Counted from the stretch's first letter, positions 1-8,881 are shown. The stretch: 64,000 nucleotides of DNA from Motilibacter rhizosphaerae (GCF_004216915.1 NZ_SGXD01000002.1:868001-932000), one strand, 5' to 3'. Numbers and translations are program-made. The notes: generated by a model from the sequence alone, not told the origin.

Positions 1-1082
1 GTCGCGAGCGCGAGGTACGTGCTGGCGAAGTCCCCGAGGGCGACGAGCGAGGCGAGCTGCTGGACCGGGCTCGCGCCGGTCGCGCGCAGGACGGTCGTGG
101 CGATCCCGCGCTGCTCGGCGACGGCCTGCAGCGCGCCGGCGCGCACCGCGACCCGCGGGTGCTCGTCGTCGGCGCGGAGGAGGACGGGGCGCAGGGAGAT
201 CCCGGCCGGGTCGTCGAAGGGGTCGCGGAAGACGTCGTCGACCGCGCCGCCGGCGTACGGGCCGTCGAAGGCGACGACCTGGTTGTGGCCGACCTCCGGC
301 ACGTCGCCGAGGACGGCCGGCAGCTTCGCGTTCTCGGCCAGCTGCCCGACCAGCCGGTACGCGGCGGCGGACGCCACGCTCGACGCGCCCCAGACCAGCG
401 GCAGCCGGCCGGCCAGCGCGAGCGCGAGGTCCTTGGCCGGGTTCTCCCCCAGCGGCACCGACGGCGCGAGCGCCGTGGCGGTGGCGTCCAGCGCGTCGGC
501 CGTGGCGAGCAGGTCGGCCTCGGGGACCGTCGCGAGCCCGAGCGCGTCGGCCAGCACCAGCAGCGGGACCGACAGCGCCCACAGGTTGGCCCGGGGCAGC
601 CGCCCACCGGCGTCGACCGGGACGTGGCGGGCGCGGGCCTGCTCGCCGTAGCGGTGCAGCGGCGAGCCGGCGGCGCCGACGGTCACGAGCCGGCAGCCCC
701 GCCGGGCGGCCTCCTCCACGACCAGCAGGGTCTCCTCGGTGCGCCCGCTGCACGAGACGGCCACCACGAGGTCGAGCGGCCCGACCCAGCCGGGGAGCAC
801 GACGTCGCGCACGCCCACGACGGGGACGGGGCAGCGCGTGCCGGTGGCGGCCGCGAGCACGGACCCCGCCGTCCCGGACCCGCCCACGCCGGCGACGACG
901 AGGCTGCGCGGGCGGCCCTCCGCCGCGACCGCGGCGAGCCCGGCCTCTGCGCTGGTGCGGAGCGCCGCGCGGACCTGCGCCCCGGCCGAGGCGCAGGCCA
1001 GCAGCATCCCGCCGTGGTCCGCCGCGGCGAGCGCGGAGGGGTCGTCGAGCAGCGCGTCGTCGGCGACGAGCGTGCCGGTCAC
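1..1082 (-). CDS. SIS-domain phosphosugar isomerase-like protein (3' end cut by window edge)
   Basis: About 360 residues are visible; the C-terminus lies beyond the left edge. The product resembles the SIS-fold family called TobH or bifunctional phosphoglucose/phosphomannose isomerase C-terminal in Actinobacteria. The SIS core shows VAGVGGSGTAGS near residues 65-76 and VAVSCSGRTEET near 95-106, the usual phosphosugar-binding serine loops. A GTG start is chosen because its GTGA overlaps the stop of the Trm112-like gene by 4 bases, which implies translational coupling. It follows manB and the Trm112-like gene, the conserved actinobacterial order. A role in interconverting hexose phosphates for mannose metabolism is inferred from context; the isomerase activity of this subgroup is uncertain. 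Confidence 0.8.
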   Translation of the reverse strand, partial: MTGTLVADDALLDDPSALAAADHGGMLLACASAGAQVRAALRTSAEAGLAAVAAEGRPRSLVVAGVGGSGTAGSVLAAATGTRCPVPVVGVRDVVLPGWVGPLDLVVAVSCSGRTEETLLVVEEAARRGCRLVTVGAAGSPLHRYGEQARARHVPVDAGGRLPRANLWALSVPLLVLADALGLATVPEADLLATADALDATATALAPSVPLGENPAKDLALALAGRLPLVWGASSVASAAAYRLVGQLAENAKLPAVLGDVPEVGHNQVVAFDGPYAGGAVDDVFRDPFDDPAGISLRPVLLRADDEHPRVAVRAGALQAVAEQRGIATTVLRATGASPVQQLASLVALGDFASTYLALA

Positions 1083-1261
1083 GGCCGGCGCGCCTCGTCG
1101 AGGAGCAGGACGGGGATGCCGTCGCGGACGGGGTAGGCGAGCCCGCAGCGCGTGCAGACGAGCTCACCGGCGGCCTCGTCGGCCCGCAGCGGCGCGGTGT
1201 CCTGGGGGCAGGCGAGGATCTCGAGGACCCAGGGCGCCACGCCGAGCGGGCCCGCCGTCAC
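1079..1261 (-). CDS. Trm112-like zinc-ribbon protein
   Basis: A 60-residue protein of the Trm112/YcaR family. It starts with WVLEILACPQD and carries VCTRCGLAYPVRDGIPVLL, the typical CP..C..C ribbon; C18, C36 and C39 are the visible metal-type cysteines. In other organisms Trm112 proteins act as small activating partners of methyltransferases; the partner here is unknown. The GTG start overlaps the stop of manB (GTGA, 4 bases) and its own stop overlaps the next start, so the three genes form a tightly coupled operon. Its size and sequence are normal for the family. Confidence 0.85.
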   Translation of the reverse strand: MTAGPLGVAPWVLEILACPQDTAPLRADEAAGELVCTRCGLAYPVRDGIPVLLLDEARRP

Positions 1262-2640
1262 GACTGCGCCCGCACGATCGCGAGCACCTCGTCGCGCAGC
1301 GCCTCCATCGCGGGGACGTCGGCCGCCTCGGCGTTGAGCCGGAGGAACGGCTCGGTGTTGGAGGGCCGCAGGTTGAACCACCAGTCGGGGTGCGTGACGG
1401 TCAGCCCGTCGAGGTGGTCGACGACGACGCCGTCGCGGCTGCCGAAGGCCTCCTCGACCGCCGCGCTGCGCTCCCGCGGGTCGGCCACGCGGCTGTTGAT
1501 CTCGCCCGACGCGACGTAGCGGGTGTACGCGGAGAGCAGCCCGCTGAGCGGCGTCCCCGCCGGCGCCTCGGCGAGCGCGGCGAGCGTGTGCAGCGCCGCG
1601 AGCATGCCGGAGTCGGCCTTCCAGAAGTCCCGGAAGTAGAAGTGGCCGGAGTGCTCGCCGCCGAAGATCGCGCCGTGCTCGGCCATGTCGCCCTTGATGA
1701 ACGAGTGGCCGACGCGCGAGCGCACGGGGCGCCCGCCGTGCTCGGTGATGATCTCGGGGACGGCGCGCGAGGTGATGAGGTTGTGGATCACGGCCGCGCC
1801 CGGCTCGCGGCGCAGCTCGCGCACCGCGACCAGCCCCGTGATGGCCGAGGGCGAGACGATCTCGCCGCGCTCGTCGACGACGAAGCAGCGGTCGGCGTCG
1901 CCGTCGAAGGCGAGGCCGATGTCGGCGCCGTGCTCGAGCACGGCCTTCTGCAGGTCGGCGACGTTGGCCGGCTCGAGGGGGTTGGCCTCGTGGTTGGGGA
2001 AGTTGCCGTCGAGCTCGAAGTAGAGCGGGACGACCTCGAAGGGCAGCGAGCCGAACACCACCGGCACGGTGTGGCCGGCCATGCCGTTGCCGGCGTCGAC
2101 GACGACCTTGAGCGGGCGCGCGGCCGCGAGCGGCACGAGCTGGTGCATGTAGGCCGCGTAGTCCTGGAGGAGGTCGCGCTCCTCGATGGTCCCGGGGGTC
2201 GCGACGGCGGGCGGGAGGCCCTCGTCGAGGTACTGGCTGGTCAGCTCGGAGACGCGGCGCAGCCCGGTGTCCTGCCCCACGGGCGCGGCGCCCGGGCGGC
2301 AGAGCTTGATGCCGTTGTAGGCCGCCGGGTTGTGCGACGCGGTGAACATCGCGCCGGGCCGGTCGAGGGAGCCCGACGCGAAGTAGAGCTGGTCCGTCGA
2401 CGCGAGACCGATGTCCGTGACCGACACGCCCTGGCTGGCGACCCCTTCGGAGAAGGCCCGCGACAGCGAGGGCGAGGAGGGGCGCATGTCCTTGCCGACC
2501 ACGATCGCGTCGGCGCCGGTCTCGGCGCACACGACCTGGACGAAGGCCACACCCACGGCGCGGGCCAGGTCTTCGGTCATCTGCTCGCCCACGAGTCCGC
2601 GGACGTCGTAGGCCTTGATGATCTGGGAGAGGTCCGCCAT
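1258..2640 (-). CDS. manB: Phosphomannomutase/phosphoglucomutase ManB
   Basis: A 460-residue alpha-D-phosphohexomutase that converts mannose-6-P to mannose-1-P (and possibly glucose phosphates), feeding GDP-mannose for glycan and lipoglycan synthesis in the cytoplasm. All four active-site elements are present: the phosphoserine loop TASHNP with S102, the magnesium loop DGDADR at 246-251, the sugar loop GGEHSGH at 328-333 and the phosphate loop RPSNTE at 425-430. The length is typical. The start codon lies 7 bases after a TAGGCT -10 box, so the mRNA is probably leaderless. Downstream genes overlap it by 4 bases each. Confidence 0.95.
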   Translation of the reverse strand: MADLSQIIKAYDVRGLVGEQMTEDLARAVGVAFVQVVCAETGADAIVVGKDMRPSSPSLSRAFSEGVASQGVSVTDIGLASTDQLYFASGSLDRPGAMFTASHNPAAYNGIKLCRPGAAPVGQDTGLRRVSELTSQYLDEGLPPAVATPGTIEERDLLQDYAAYMHQLVPLAAARPLKVVVDAGNGMAGHTVPVVFGSLPFEVVPLYFELDGNFPNHEANPLEPANVADLQKAVLEHGADIGLAFDGDADRCFVVDERGEIVSPSAITGLVAVRELRREPGAAVIHNLITSRAVPEIITEHGGRPVRSRVGHSFIKGDMAEHGAIFGGEHSGHFYFRDFWKADSGMLAALHTLAALAEAPAGTPLSGLLSAYTRYVASGEINSRVADPRERSAAVEEAFGSRDGVVVDHLDGLTVTHPDWWFNLRPSNTEPFLRLNAEAADVPAMEALRDEVLAIVRAQS

Positions 2641-2647
2641 GCCGGGC

Positions 2648-2653
2648 AGCCTA
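2648..2653 (-). promoter_or_regulatory. -10 box of a leaderless manB promoter
   Basis: TAGGCT on the minus strand, followed by 7 bases and then the manB ATG. No clear -35 is visible. The position puts the transcription start at or next to the start codon. Confidence 0.6.
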
Positions 2654-2697
2654 TCGAGGCGCGGGGGTGCCGCGGGAGGCCCCTCGCGGCGCGGGTC

Positions 2698-3051
2698 TCA
2701 GCGCTCCGGCGGCGGCAGGACGCGCAGGTGGCCCCTGCGGCCGGGCCCGACGGGGGTGGGGGCGACGCCGTCGGCCGCGGGGCGAGCGGCCTCGCGCACG
2801 GCGTCGGCCAGCGCCTCGAGGTCGTCGACGGAGGGCTGCGGGGCCGCGGTCCCGAGCGCCAGCCGCACGACCTCCCAGCCGCGCGGCGCGGTCAGCCGCT
2901 CCGCGTGCTCGGCGCACAGGTCGTAGCAGTGCGGCTCGGCGTAGGTCGCGAGCGGGCCCAGGACGGCCGTGGAGTCGGCGTAGACGTAGGTCAGCGTCGC
3001 GACGGCAGGCCGCCCGCACGCGGTGCGGGTGCAGCGGCGCATCGGGCTCAC
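2698..3051 (-). CDS. DUF3499 family protein
   Basis: A 117-residue member of the actinobacterial DUF3499 family, whose function is unknown. It has a compact N-terminal region with CTRTACGRPAVATLTYVYAD, then HCYDLCAEHAERLTAPRGWE, giving two C-x(2-4)-C pairs that could bind zinc, followed by a variable tail. I chose the GTG at 3051 (MSPMRRC...) over the ATG three codons later because a TATCGT -10 box ends 8 bases upstream of the GTG, which suits a leaderless mRNA. It is divergent from the Zincin-like gene, the order seen in many actinobacteria. Confidence 0.85.
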   Translation of the reverse strand: MSPMRRCTRTACGRPAVATLTYVYADSTAVLGPLATYAEPHCYDLCAEHAERLTAPRGWEVVRLALGTAAPQPSVDDLEALADAVREAARPAADGVAPTPVGPGRRGHLRVLPPPER

Positions 3052-3059
3052 GAGGGGCA

Positions 3060-3155
3060 ACGATAGGACCCGCGCGGGGTGTGCGCAGGGACCTGCCGCC
3101 GCGCCGCCCGTGTCGCGCTCGCCCTCCGCTGCTCCCGGAGCCGGCCGCGTACGCT
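3060..3155. promoter_or_regulatory. Divergent leaderless promoter region (DUF3499 / Zincin-like)
   Basis: The minus-strand -10 TATCGT (3065-3060) lies 8 bases from the DUF3499 GTG, and the plus-strand -10 TACGCT (3150-3155) lies 7 bases from the ATG at 3163. Both spacings fit leaderless transcription. Confidence 0.5.
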
Positions 3156-3162
3156 GCGGCGC

Positions 3163-3597
3163 ATGCCCCCGCTGCCCCGCCGACGCCGGCGCGACCGGCA
3201 CGGGCGCGGGCTGCGCGGCCCCCTCAGCCCGCCCGGGACGCCGCTCGCGCGGACCCGCGCGCAGGTCTTCGACGACCTCGTCCTCGACGCAGTGGAGAGC
3301 CTGGAGCAGCGCTGGGCCGACCAGCTGCGCGGGCTCGAGGTGGCGGTCGAGGACGTGCCGCCGACCGACGCGCCGAGCCCCGGGCCGGACCCCGTCCCGC
3401 TCGGGCGCGCCTTCCCGGCGACGCCCGGGCTGGCGCCGCGCATCGTGATCTACCGCCGGCCGGTCGAGACGCGGGCGGTCGGCCCGGACGACCTCGCCGA
3501 CCTCGTGCAGGACGTCGTCACCGAGCAAGTGGCCGAGCTGCTCGGCCTGCCGCCCGAGTCCGTCGACCCGGACTACGACCTGCGCGACGACGACTGA
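3163..3597 (+). CDS. Zincin-like metallopeptidase family protein, probably catalytically inactive
   Basis: A 144-residue protein in the position where actinobacteria carry the small 'metallopeptidase family' (MMP-like/Zincin_1) protein next to DUF3499 and whiB2. It has an Arg-rich N-terminus, then [17 protein letters not shown] and a C-terminal DYDLRDDD. The place where a peptidase would have HExxH reads [13 protein letters not shown], so both histidines are missing and proteolysis is unlikely. The ATG at 3163 is chosen because a TACGCT -10 sits 7 bases upstream; a longer frame starting at 3079 would begin inside the promoter region. The biological role is unknown. Confidence 0.75.
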   Translation: MPPLPRRRRRDRHGRGLRGPLSPPGTPLARTRAQVFDDLVLDAVESLEQRWADQLRGLEVAVEDVPPTDAPSPGPDPVPLGRAFPATPGLAPRIVIYRRPVETRAVGPDDLADLVQDVVTEQVAELLGLPPESVDPDYDLRDDD

Positions 3598-3740
3598 GGA
3601 GCGCGCGCCAGCGCCACCTCGGCCAGCTCGAGCGCCTCGCGCACGAGACCCGAGACCTGCGCGGTCTCCAGCAGGAAGGCGTCGTGCCCGTACGCCGAGC
3701 GCACCACGCGCAGGCCGGTCGACGTCCCACGCACGTGGAG
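3573..3740 (-). pseudogene. metX: Relic of homoserine O-acetyltransferase (metX) C-terminus
   Basis: A 55-codon open frame, bounded by in-frame stops at 3741-3743 and 3573-3575, includes [18 protein letters not shown] followed by [14 protein letters not shown]. This matches the end of MetX/homoserine acetyltransferase, including the catalytic His of the YGHDAF motif. No N-terminal part or start codon is present; the relic runs into the 3' end of the Zincin-like gene on the other strand. It looks like debris from a deletion or rearrangement that left about 40 recognisable codons. Confidence 0.7.
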
Positions 3741-3776
3741 TCAGGTGGACCGGAGCGGACGGAGCTCGTACGGCGG

Positions 3777-5315
3777 TCAGCCGCGGGCCAGCCCCGGGTC
3801 CTCCTGCACGGCGGGCACCCGGACCGACGACGCGACCGCGCGCAGCGGCAGCGCCGCCAGCAGCGGGCCGTCGGCGCCGGCCTCGCGCAGGGTCACCCCG
3901 GCGCTGACCGGGCCGGAGCCGGCGAGCACCTGGACGCGCACGGCGTACGGGTAGGTGCCGACCGCGGTCGGCAGCGCGACACGGACGGTCCGGTCGGAGG
4001 GCACGTCCACCTCGCTGGCCGCGGGCGCCGGGCGCCCCGGACGCCCGAGGGGGGTGAGGCGCACGCGGGCGGCGGTCGTGGTGGCCGACAGGGTGAGCTC
4101 GGCGAAGCGGCCGGTCCCGGTCGGCACCCAGGGGACGACGGCGACCTCGCCGGCGCGCAGCGGGGGGACGGCGGCGGTGTACGCGAGCTCCCCCGGTCGC
4201 GTGCTCGCGCCGGGGGCGGCGCCCTGGCGCTCGAGCACGGAGGCGGTGACCGGGACGTCGGAGCTCACGACGAGGGCCGAGGGGGTCGCCGAGACCGCGC
4301 TGGTGACGTCGACGTCGGTCACGGTCCCGGCGCGCACGCGCACCGCGGCGAGCGCGTCGGGCGCCACGTCACCGTCGGGCCCGACGACGCGCACGGCGAC
4401 GACGGCCGAGCGCCTCCCCGGTGCGACGACGCGCAGCGTGCGGGTGCCCGAGCCGGGCAGCACGGCGGGGACCACGAGCCGCTCGGCGGGTGCCTCGGCG
4501 GCGGGGACCCAGTCCCAGCCGAGCGGCTGCAGCCCCGACGCCTCGCTCGTGCGCAGCGCCGCGGCGACGCGGCCCTGGCTCGGGACGACGTGCACGGCGT
4601 AGCGGTCGGCGGGCACCACCGCGTCGAGCCGGAGGACCCGCTGCCCGCCCGGGGCCAGCGCCACGTCGTGCAGCGCGGGCGCGTCGAGCGGGCCGGAGGG
4701 TCCCCAGACCTCGACGTCGACCACCGCGGGGGCGGGGTCCGGGTCGGACAGGTAGAGCGCGGCGGTCCGGCCGGTGCCGCCGCTCCCCCCGACGAACCAC
4801 GTCGAGGTCGTGGCGGAGGAGCACGCGGCCAGTCCGGTGCCGCGCGAGGACCCGGTCGCGCTGCCCTGCGGCTCCAGCCCGCTGGTCGAGCGCGTCCACT
4901 GCCCCGCCGCGAGGTCGGGCGCGAGCAGCCCGGAGGCCCGGGCGACGACCGGGCCGGTGCCGGCGGGGACGAGGGCGTGGAGCAGCTCGCCGCGGCGGCG
5001 CTCGAGCAGCGCCGTGCCCCCGCCGGGCAGCGCGTCGCCCTGCAGGCGGCCGCGCCCCTGCAGCCGGTCCAGCGCGAGCTGCCCGCGCACCTCGCCCCCG
5101 TCGAGGGCGCCTGCGGAGACCGCGGTGACCTCCGACGTCGTCGCGCCTCCCACCACCGGGTCGGGGCAGGCGAGCACCGCGGCGGCGAGCGGCACGGTGC
5201 TGGCAGCGGGCGGAGCCGCCGGCGCGGGGGCTGCCGGCTGCGCGCGGGTCGCCGCGCCCGCCCCCGCGGCGAGCAGGACCGCCGCCAGCACGACGCGCAC
5301 GGGCCCGCCCCTCAC
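3777..5315 (-). CDS. DUF5719 family secreted protein
   Basis: A 512-residue protein with an N-terminal signal or anchor segment (VVLAAVLLAAGAGAATRA, residues 8-25) and an Ala/Pro-rich stretch, then a long beta-rich region with WGPSGPLDAP, VVAPGRRS and similar elements. It matches the actinobacterial DUF5719 family in length, composition and location behind the membrane glycosyltransferase and whiB. The GTG start overlaps the glycosyltransferase stop by 4 bases (GTGA), so the two are co-translated and probably act together outside the membrane. The molecular function is unknown. Confidence 0.8.
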   Translation of the reverse strand: MRGGPVRVVLAAVLLAAGAGAATRAQPAAPAPAAPPAASTVPLAAAVLACPDPVVGGATTSEVTAVSAGALDGGEVRGQLALDRLQGRGRLQGDALPGGGTALLERRRGELLHALVPAGTGPVVARASGLLAPDLAAGQWTRSTSGLEPQGSATGSSRGTGLAACSSATTSTWFVGGSGGTGRTAALYLSDPDPAPAVVDVEVWGPSGPLDAPALHDVALAPGGQRVLRLDAVVPADRYAVHVVPSQGRVAAALRTSEASGLQPLGWDWVPAAEAPAERLVVPAVLPGSGTRTLRVVAPGRRSAVVAVRVVGPDGDVAPDALAAVRVRAGTVTDVDVTSAVSATPSALVVSSDVPVTASVLERQGAAPGASTRPGELAYTAAVPPLRAGEVAVVPWVPTGTGRFAELTLSATTTAARVRLTPLGRPGRPAPAASEVDVPSDRTVRVALPTAVGTYPYAVRVQVLAGSGPVSAGVTLREAGADGPLLAALPLRAVASSVRVPAVQEDPGLARG

Positions 5316-8302
5316 GACGCGCTCCGGCGGCGCGGCCACGGCAGCGGCAGGGCGAGGAGGAGGAGCAGGGCCGCCCCGGCCAGTCGCAGCTCCTGCTCGG
5401 GGCGCACGGCCGGCGCGGAGTGCCGCAGGACGAGGCGCCCGCCGGACGCGGGGAGGGCGAAGGCCTGGGCCCAGCGGGCGACCGGGTCGCTGGCCGCGGC
5501 GAGCGGGCGCCCGTCCAGCGCGGCGTGCCAGCCGGGGCCGGCCGGCTCCGCGAGCACGAGCAGCCGCCCGGCGCCGCCGGCGGCGAGACGGGCCACGGCC
5601 CCGACGGGACGGGCCGGGACGGCGGCGAGGTCCGCGCCGCGGGCGTCGGTCACGCGCAGCCGCGCGGACAGCCCGCCCGTGCGGCCCGACGCGACCTCCC
5701 ACACCCCGTCCGGCTCCTGGCGCCCTGAGCGCGTGAGGCCCGGCACCCCGTCGAGGGTCCGGCGCAGCGCCTCGTCGACCGGCGCGCGCAGCACGACGTA
5801 GCGCACGCCGAGCGCCGCGAGGCCGCGCGCGGCGCCGCCGCCCTGCCCGGACGCGACCGCCTGGACCGCTGCGGCCGCAGCCCGCCGGGCCGCAGCGGGC
5901 TCCCGCGAGGGGTCCCCGCCGAGCGGGCTGCCGCCGCCGCGCTCCACCGCCCAGCGCAGCCGCGTCCCCGTGCCCGCGAGCACGAGCACGCGCGGGCGGT
6001 CGGGGGTCGCGAGGTCCGCCAGGACGTACGCCGGCAGCGACGGCTCCGCGGCCCGCAGGGGCGAGCGGCTCGTGCCGGCGACGGGCAGCGCCCCGACCCA
6101 GAGCAGCGCGACGACCAGCGGGACGGGCAGGGCGAGCGCCGCGACCAGCGCGGTCGCGGGGTGGCGCCAGCCGAAGGCGCGCGCCCGCAGCCGGACGACC
6201 GCCGCCTCGGCGCCGGTGGCCGCCGCGAGCAGCACGCCCGCCCCGGCCACCGCCAGCGCCGGGCCGGTCCACGGCCCGCGCCCCGCGGAGTGCGCTCCGG
6301 CGGCGGTGAGCGCGGCGGCCCAGCCGGACAGGGCGAGCAGCCAGGCCGTGCGCACGGCGGCGGCGCGCCGCCCCTCGACGAGCAGGGCGGCGAGCGCGCC
6401 CAGGACCAGCGGCGCGGCGAGGAGGACCGGCGCCATGCCCGGCCCTCCGGGGTGGAGCAGGAGCAGCTCCCAGGGGGCCGACCGGCCCGTACCCCCGTCG
6501 GCGACGGCGAGCGCCGCGCGCGGCTCGTCGAGCGCCGCGCGCAGCAGGGGCAGCTCCAGGGCCAGCGGGAGGACGAGGACGAGCGCGACGCGCAGGGCGG
6601 CGGCAGCACCCGCGCGGGTCCGCTGCGCGAGCGCGAGGAGGGCGAGGAGCACCCCCGCGGGCGCGAGGGCCGTCCAGAGCTGCGGCGCGGCCGCGGCGAG
6701 CACGCCGAGCAGCAGGGCGGCTCCCCAGGCAGCGTGCCAGCTGCGGCGCCGGCCCGGCTGCGCGGCTGCGCCGGCCAGCCGCAGCAGGACGGGGAGGGCG
6801 ACGACGACGAGGGCGCTCAGCGACCTCCCGCCGGCGGTCGCGCCGGTCGCCGCGGGCAGCAGGGCGTAGGCCCCCGCCGCCCAGAGCCGCACCGCGCGGC
6901 GCTCGAGCACCCCGCGCAGCGCGAGCGACGCGGTCAGCCCGGCGAGCGGCACGCCCAGCGCGACGAGCAGCCCGGCGCCCAGCACGGGCGAGCCCCCGGC
7001 GGCGAGGGCGGCCAGGCAGAGCGGGACGAGCGGCTCGGCGGCGGCGGACACCCCGGCCCAGCCGAGGCCGACCGGGTGCCAGCCGTCGACGAGCAGGCCG
7101 CGCAGCGCGCCGAGGCTGCCGGGCACGCGCCCCACGGGCCCCCCGGCCAGCGCCCCGCCGAGCAGGTCGCGCAGCGGCCAGAGGGCGACCACCGCGAGGA
7201 CGGCGACGAGCAGCCCCGTGCCGCGCACCTCGGCGGCCAGCCCGCGCTCCTCGCCGCGCTCGGCCGGCGCGACGGCGGCCGCGGCGGCGTCGCGGACGAG
7301 GCGCACGACGCCCGTGCGGCGGGCGAGCAACGGGCGCAGCTCGCGGGAGGGGACGCGCGCCGTCCGGCGCCGCCGCCAGCGCCCGCGCACGACCCGGTCG
7401 GGGCGGACGAGGACGGCGGCGACGGCGAGCAGCTCGCGGGCGGCGGAGCCCGGTGCCGCGGCGAGCAGCAGGCCGAGCGCGCGGCCGACGGCCCCCACCA
7501 CGGCGCGGACCAGCACCTGGGGCAGCGCCAGCGCGCCGCAGTCGAGCAGCAGCGCGAGCAGGGCGGCGCGCCGCTCGGCGACGAGCGGCGCACCGCCCGG
7601 GGAGGGGTGGGGGCGCAGGCCGTGCCGGGCGGCCTCGGCGTGCCAGGCGGAGGTGCGGGCGTCGCAGAGCGCGCGCCAGCCGGCCCGGCGGGCGCGCCAG
7701 CCGAGGTCGAGGTCGTCGCGGAACAGCGGCAGCAGCGGCTCCAGCCCGCCGAGCCGCTCCCACGCGGAGGCCCGGACGAGCAGGGCGGCGGTGCTCAGCG
7801 CCAGCACGTCGCGCACGCCCTCGTGCTGGCCCTGGTCGACCTCCCCCGGCTCGACGCCGGTGCTGCGCCGCCCGCCGAGGGTGGTCGAGGTGCCGAGCTC
7901 GAGCAGCCGGCGCCCGTCGGGGCCGCCCACGAGGCGGGGGCCGACGAGGGCGACGCCCGGGTCGGCCTCCCCGGTGCCGAGCAGCCGCCCGAGCGCGTCG
8001 GGGGCCGGGGCGCAGTCGTCGTGGAGGAGCCAGTACCAGCCCGACGCGGGCGCCGCGCGCACGCCCTCCGCGACGGCGGCGCCGAAGCCGGTGCGGCGCC
8101 CGAGCTCGACGACGTGGGTGACGAGCCCCTCCTGCCGCGCGGCGGCGAGCAGCTCGAGCGTCGCGTCAGTGCTGCCGGCGTCCACCGCCACGACCGCGTC
8201 CGGGCGCCGGTCCTGCGCCCGCAGGGCGCGGAGCAGCCGGGGCAGCCAGCGCGCGCCGTCGGAGCAGACGACCACCGCGGTGACGCCCGCCGCTCCCTCC
8301 AC
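5312..8302 (-). CDS. Large membrane GT2 glycosyltransferase
   Basis: A 996-residue protein with an N-terminal GT-A domain and a long polytopic C-terminal half. The GT2 part shows VVAVDAGSTDATLE (38-50), the catalytic-type HDD at 94-96 and FRDDLDLGWRARRAG (194-208). From about residue 300 there are many hydrophobic segments, roughly a dozen, plus a C-terminal extracellular stretch. Actinobacteria carry such a protein between whiB2 and DUF5719; transfer of a sugar to an envelope glycan across the membrane is inferred. The GTG at 8302 (14 bases after the whiB stop) precedes the first strand TAVVVC; there is no strong ribosome site, so the exact start is uncertain. Confidence 0.8.
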   Translation of the reverse strand: MEGAAGVTAVVVCSDGARWLPRLLRALRAQDRRPDAVVAVDAGSTDATLELLAAARQEGLVTHVVELGRRTGFGAAVAEGVRAAPASGWYWLLHDDCAPAPDALGRLLGTGEADPGVALVGPRLVGGPDGRRLLELGTSTTLGGRRSTGVEPGEVDQGQHEGVRDVLALSTAALLVRASAWERLGGLEPLLPLFRDDLDLGWRARRAGWRALCDARTSAWHAEAARHGLRPHPSPGGAPLVAERRAALLALLLDCGALALPQVLVRAVVGAVGRALGLLLAAAPGSAARELLAVAAVLVRPDRVVRGRWRRRRTARVPSRELRPLLARRTGVVRLVRDAAAAAVAPAERGEERGLAAEVRGTGLLVAVLAVVALWPLRDLLGGALAGGPVGRVPGSLGALRGLLVDGWHPVGLGWAGVSAAAEPLVPLCLAALAAGGSPVLGAGLLVALGVPLAGLTASLALRGVLERRAVRLWAAGAYALLPAATGATAGGRSLSALVVVALPVLLRLAGAAAQPGRRRSWHAAWGAALLLGVLAAAAPQLWTALAPAGVLLALLALAQRTRAGAAAALRVALVLVLPLALELPLLRAALDEPRAALAVADGGTGRSAPWELLLLHPGGPGMAPVLLAAPLVLGALAALLVEGRRAAAVRTAWLLALSGWAAALTAAGAHSAGRGPWTGPALAVAGAGVLLAAATGAEAAVVRLRARAFGWRHPATALVAALALPVPLVVALLWVGALPVAGTSRSPLRAAEPSLPAYVLADLATPDRPRVLVLAGTGTRLRWAVERGGGSPLGGDPSREPAAARRAAAAAVQAVASGQGGGAARGLAALGVRYVVLRAPVDEALRRTLDGVPGLTRSGRQEPDGVWEVASGRTGGLSARLRVTDARGADLAAVPARPVGAVARLAAGGAGRLLVLAEPAGPGWHAALDGRPLAAASDPVARWAQAFALPASGGRLVLRHSAPAVRPEQELRLAGAALLLLLALPLPWPRRRSAS

Positions 8303-8316
8303 CCGCTCGGAGGGGC

Positions 8317-8676
8317 TCAGACCGCGCGCTTGCGCAGCTTGCGCCGCTCGCGCTCGGACAGCCCGCCCCAGATGCCGAAGCGCTCGTCGTTGGCCAGGGC
8401 GTACTCCAGGCACTCGGCGCGCACGTCGCAGCCGAGGCACACGCGCTTGGCCTCGCGGGTGCTGCCGCCCTTCTCCGGGAAGAAGGCCTCGGGGTCGGTC
8501 TGGGCGCACAGCGCGCGCTCCTGCCACCCCGCCTCGTCGCCGCCGTCGCCCTCGACCACGTCGAGGACGTCCTCGAGGGTGGCCGGCGCGAGCGCCCCGC
8601 CCCCGATGAGGGCCACCGGGGCGACCCCGGCCGCAGCGGTGACGCCGTCGTCGCCGTGCATGCGCACCTCCAGCAT
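8317..8676 (-). CDS. whiB: WhiB-family iron-sulfur transcription factor (WhiB2/WhmD type)
   Basis: A 119-residue WhiB-like protein. The four cluster cysteines are C57, C80, C83 and C89 in the arrangement C-x22-C-x2-C-x5-C, followed by the turn motif GIWGG and a basic tail RERRKLRKRAV. The core ALCAQTDPEAFFPEKGGSTRE is that of Streptomyces WhiB and mycobacterial WhmD/WhiB2, essential for septation or sporulation. An ATG at 8751 is in frame, but the ATG at 8676 has an ideal AGGAGG 6 bases upstream and is preferred; it leaves a leader of about 75 bases from the promoter. The gene heads an operon with the GT2 enzyme and DUF5719. Confidence 0.9.
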   Translation of the reverse strand: MLEVRMHGDDGVTAAAGVAPVALIGGGALAPATLEDVLDVVEGDGGDEAGWQERALCAQTDPEAFFPEKGGSTREAKRVCLGCDVRAECLEYALANDERFGIWGGLSERERRKLRKRAV

Positions 8677-8758
8677 CTGTGCCTCCTGGACCCTGGTCGT
8701 GGCCGACCCGTGCGGACCCTCGTCCGCATCCCCCGGTTGCCGGAACGACATGCCTGGA

Positions 8759-8788
8759 ATTACACGCGCGTCGGTACCGGGAAGTCAA
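8759..8788 (-). promoter_or_regulatory. Housekeeping-type promoter of whiB
   Basis: TTGACT (8788-8783), an 18-base spacer and TGTAAT (8764-8759) on the minus strand. The start would fall near 8752, giving a leader of about 75 bases to the preferred ATG at 8676. The 314-base gap from 8677 to 8990 holds this promoter, the whiB leader and the FliA-type promoter, and nothing else recognisable. Confidence 0.65.
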
Positions 8789-8881
8789 GGTGGCGGGTGC
8801 TACGAGCCGCTGACCTGCGGGGCTTCCGGCGCTCCCGCGGCGGTGACGCGCCGTGCCCGCTCGTGCGCGTCCCGGAAACCC

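Noticed and set aside
8317-8751. Leaderless 144-residue whiB start at 8751
   Set aside because: ATG 8676 has a perfect AGGAGG; the extra 25 residues resemble no WhiB N-terminus, and the start site fits a 75-base leader.
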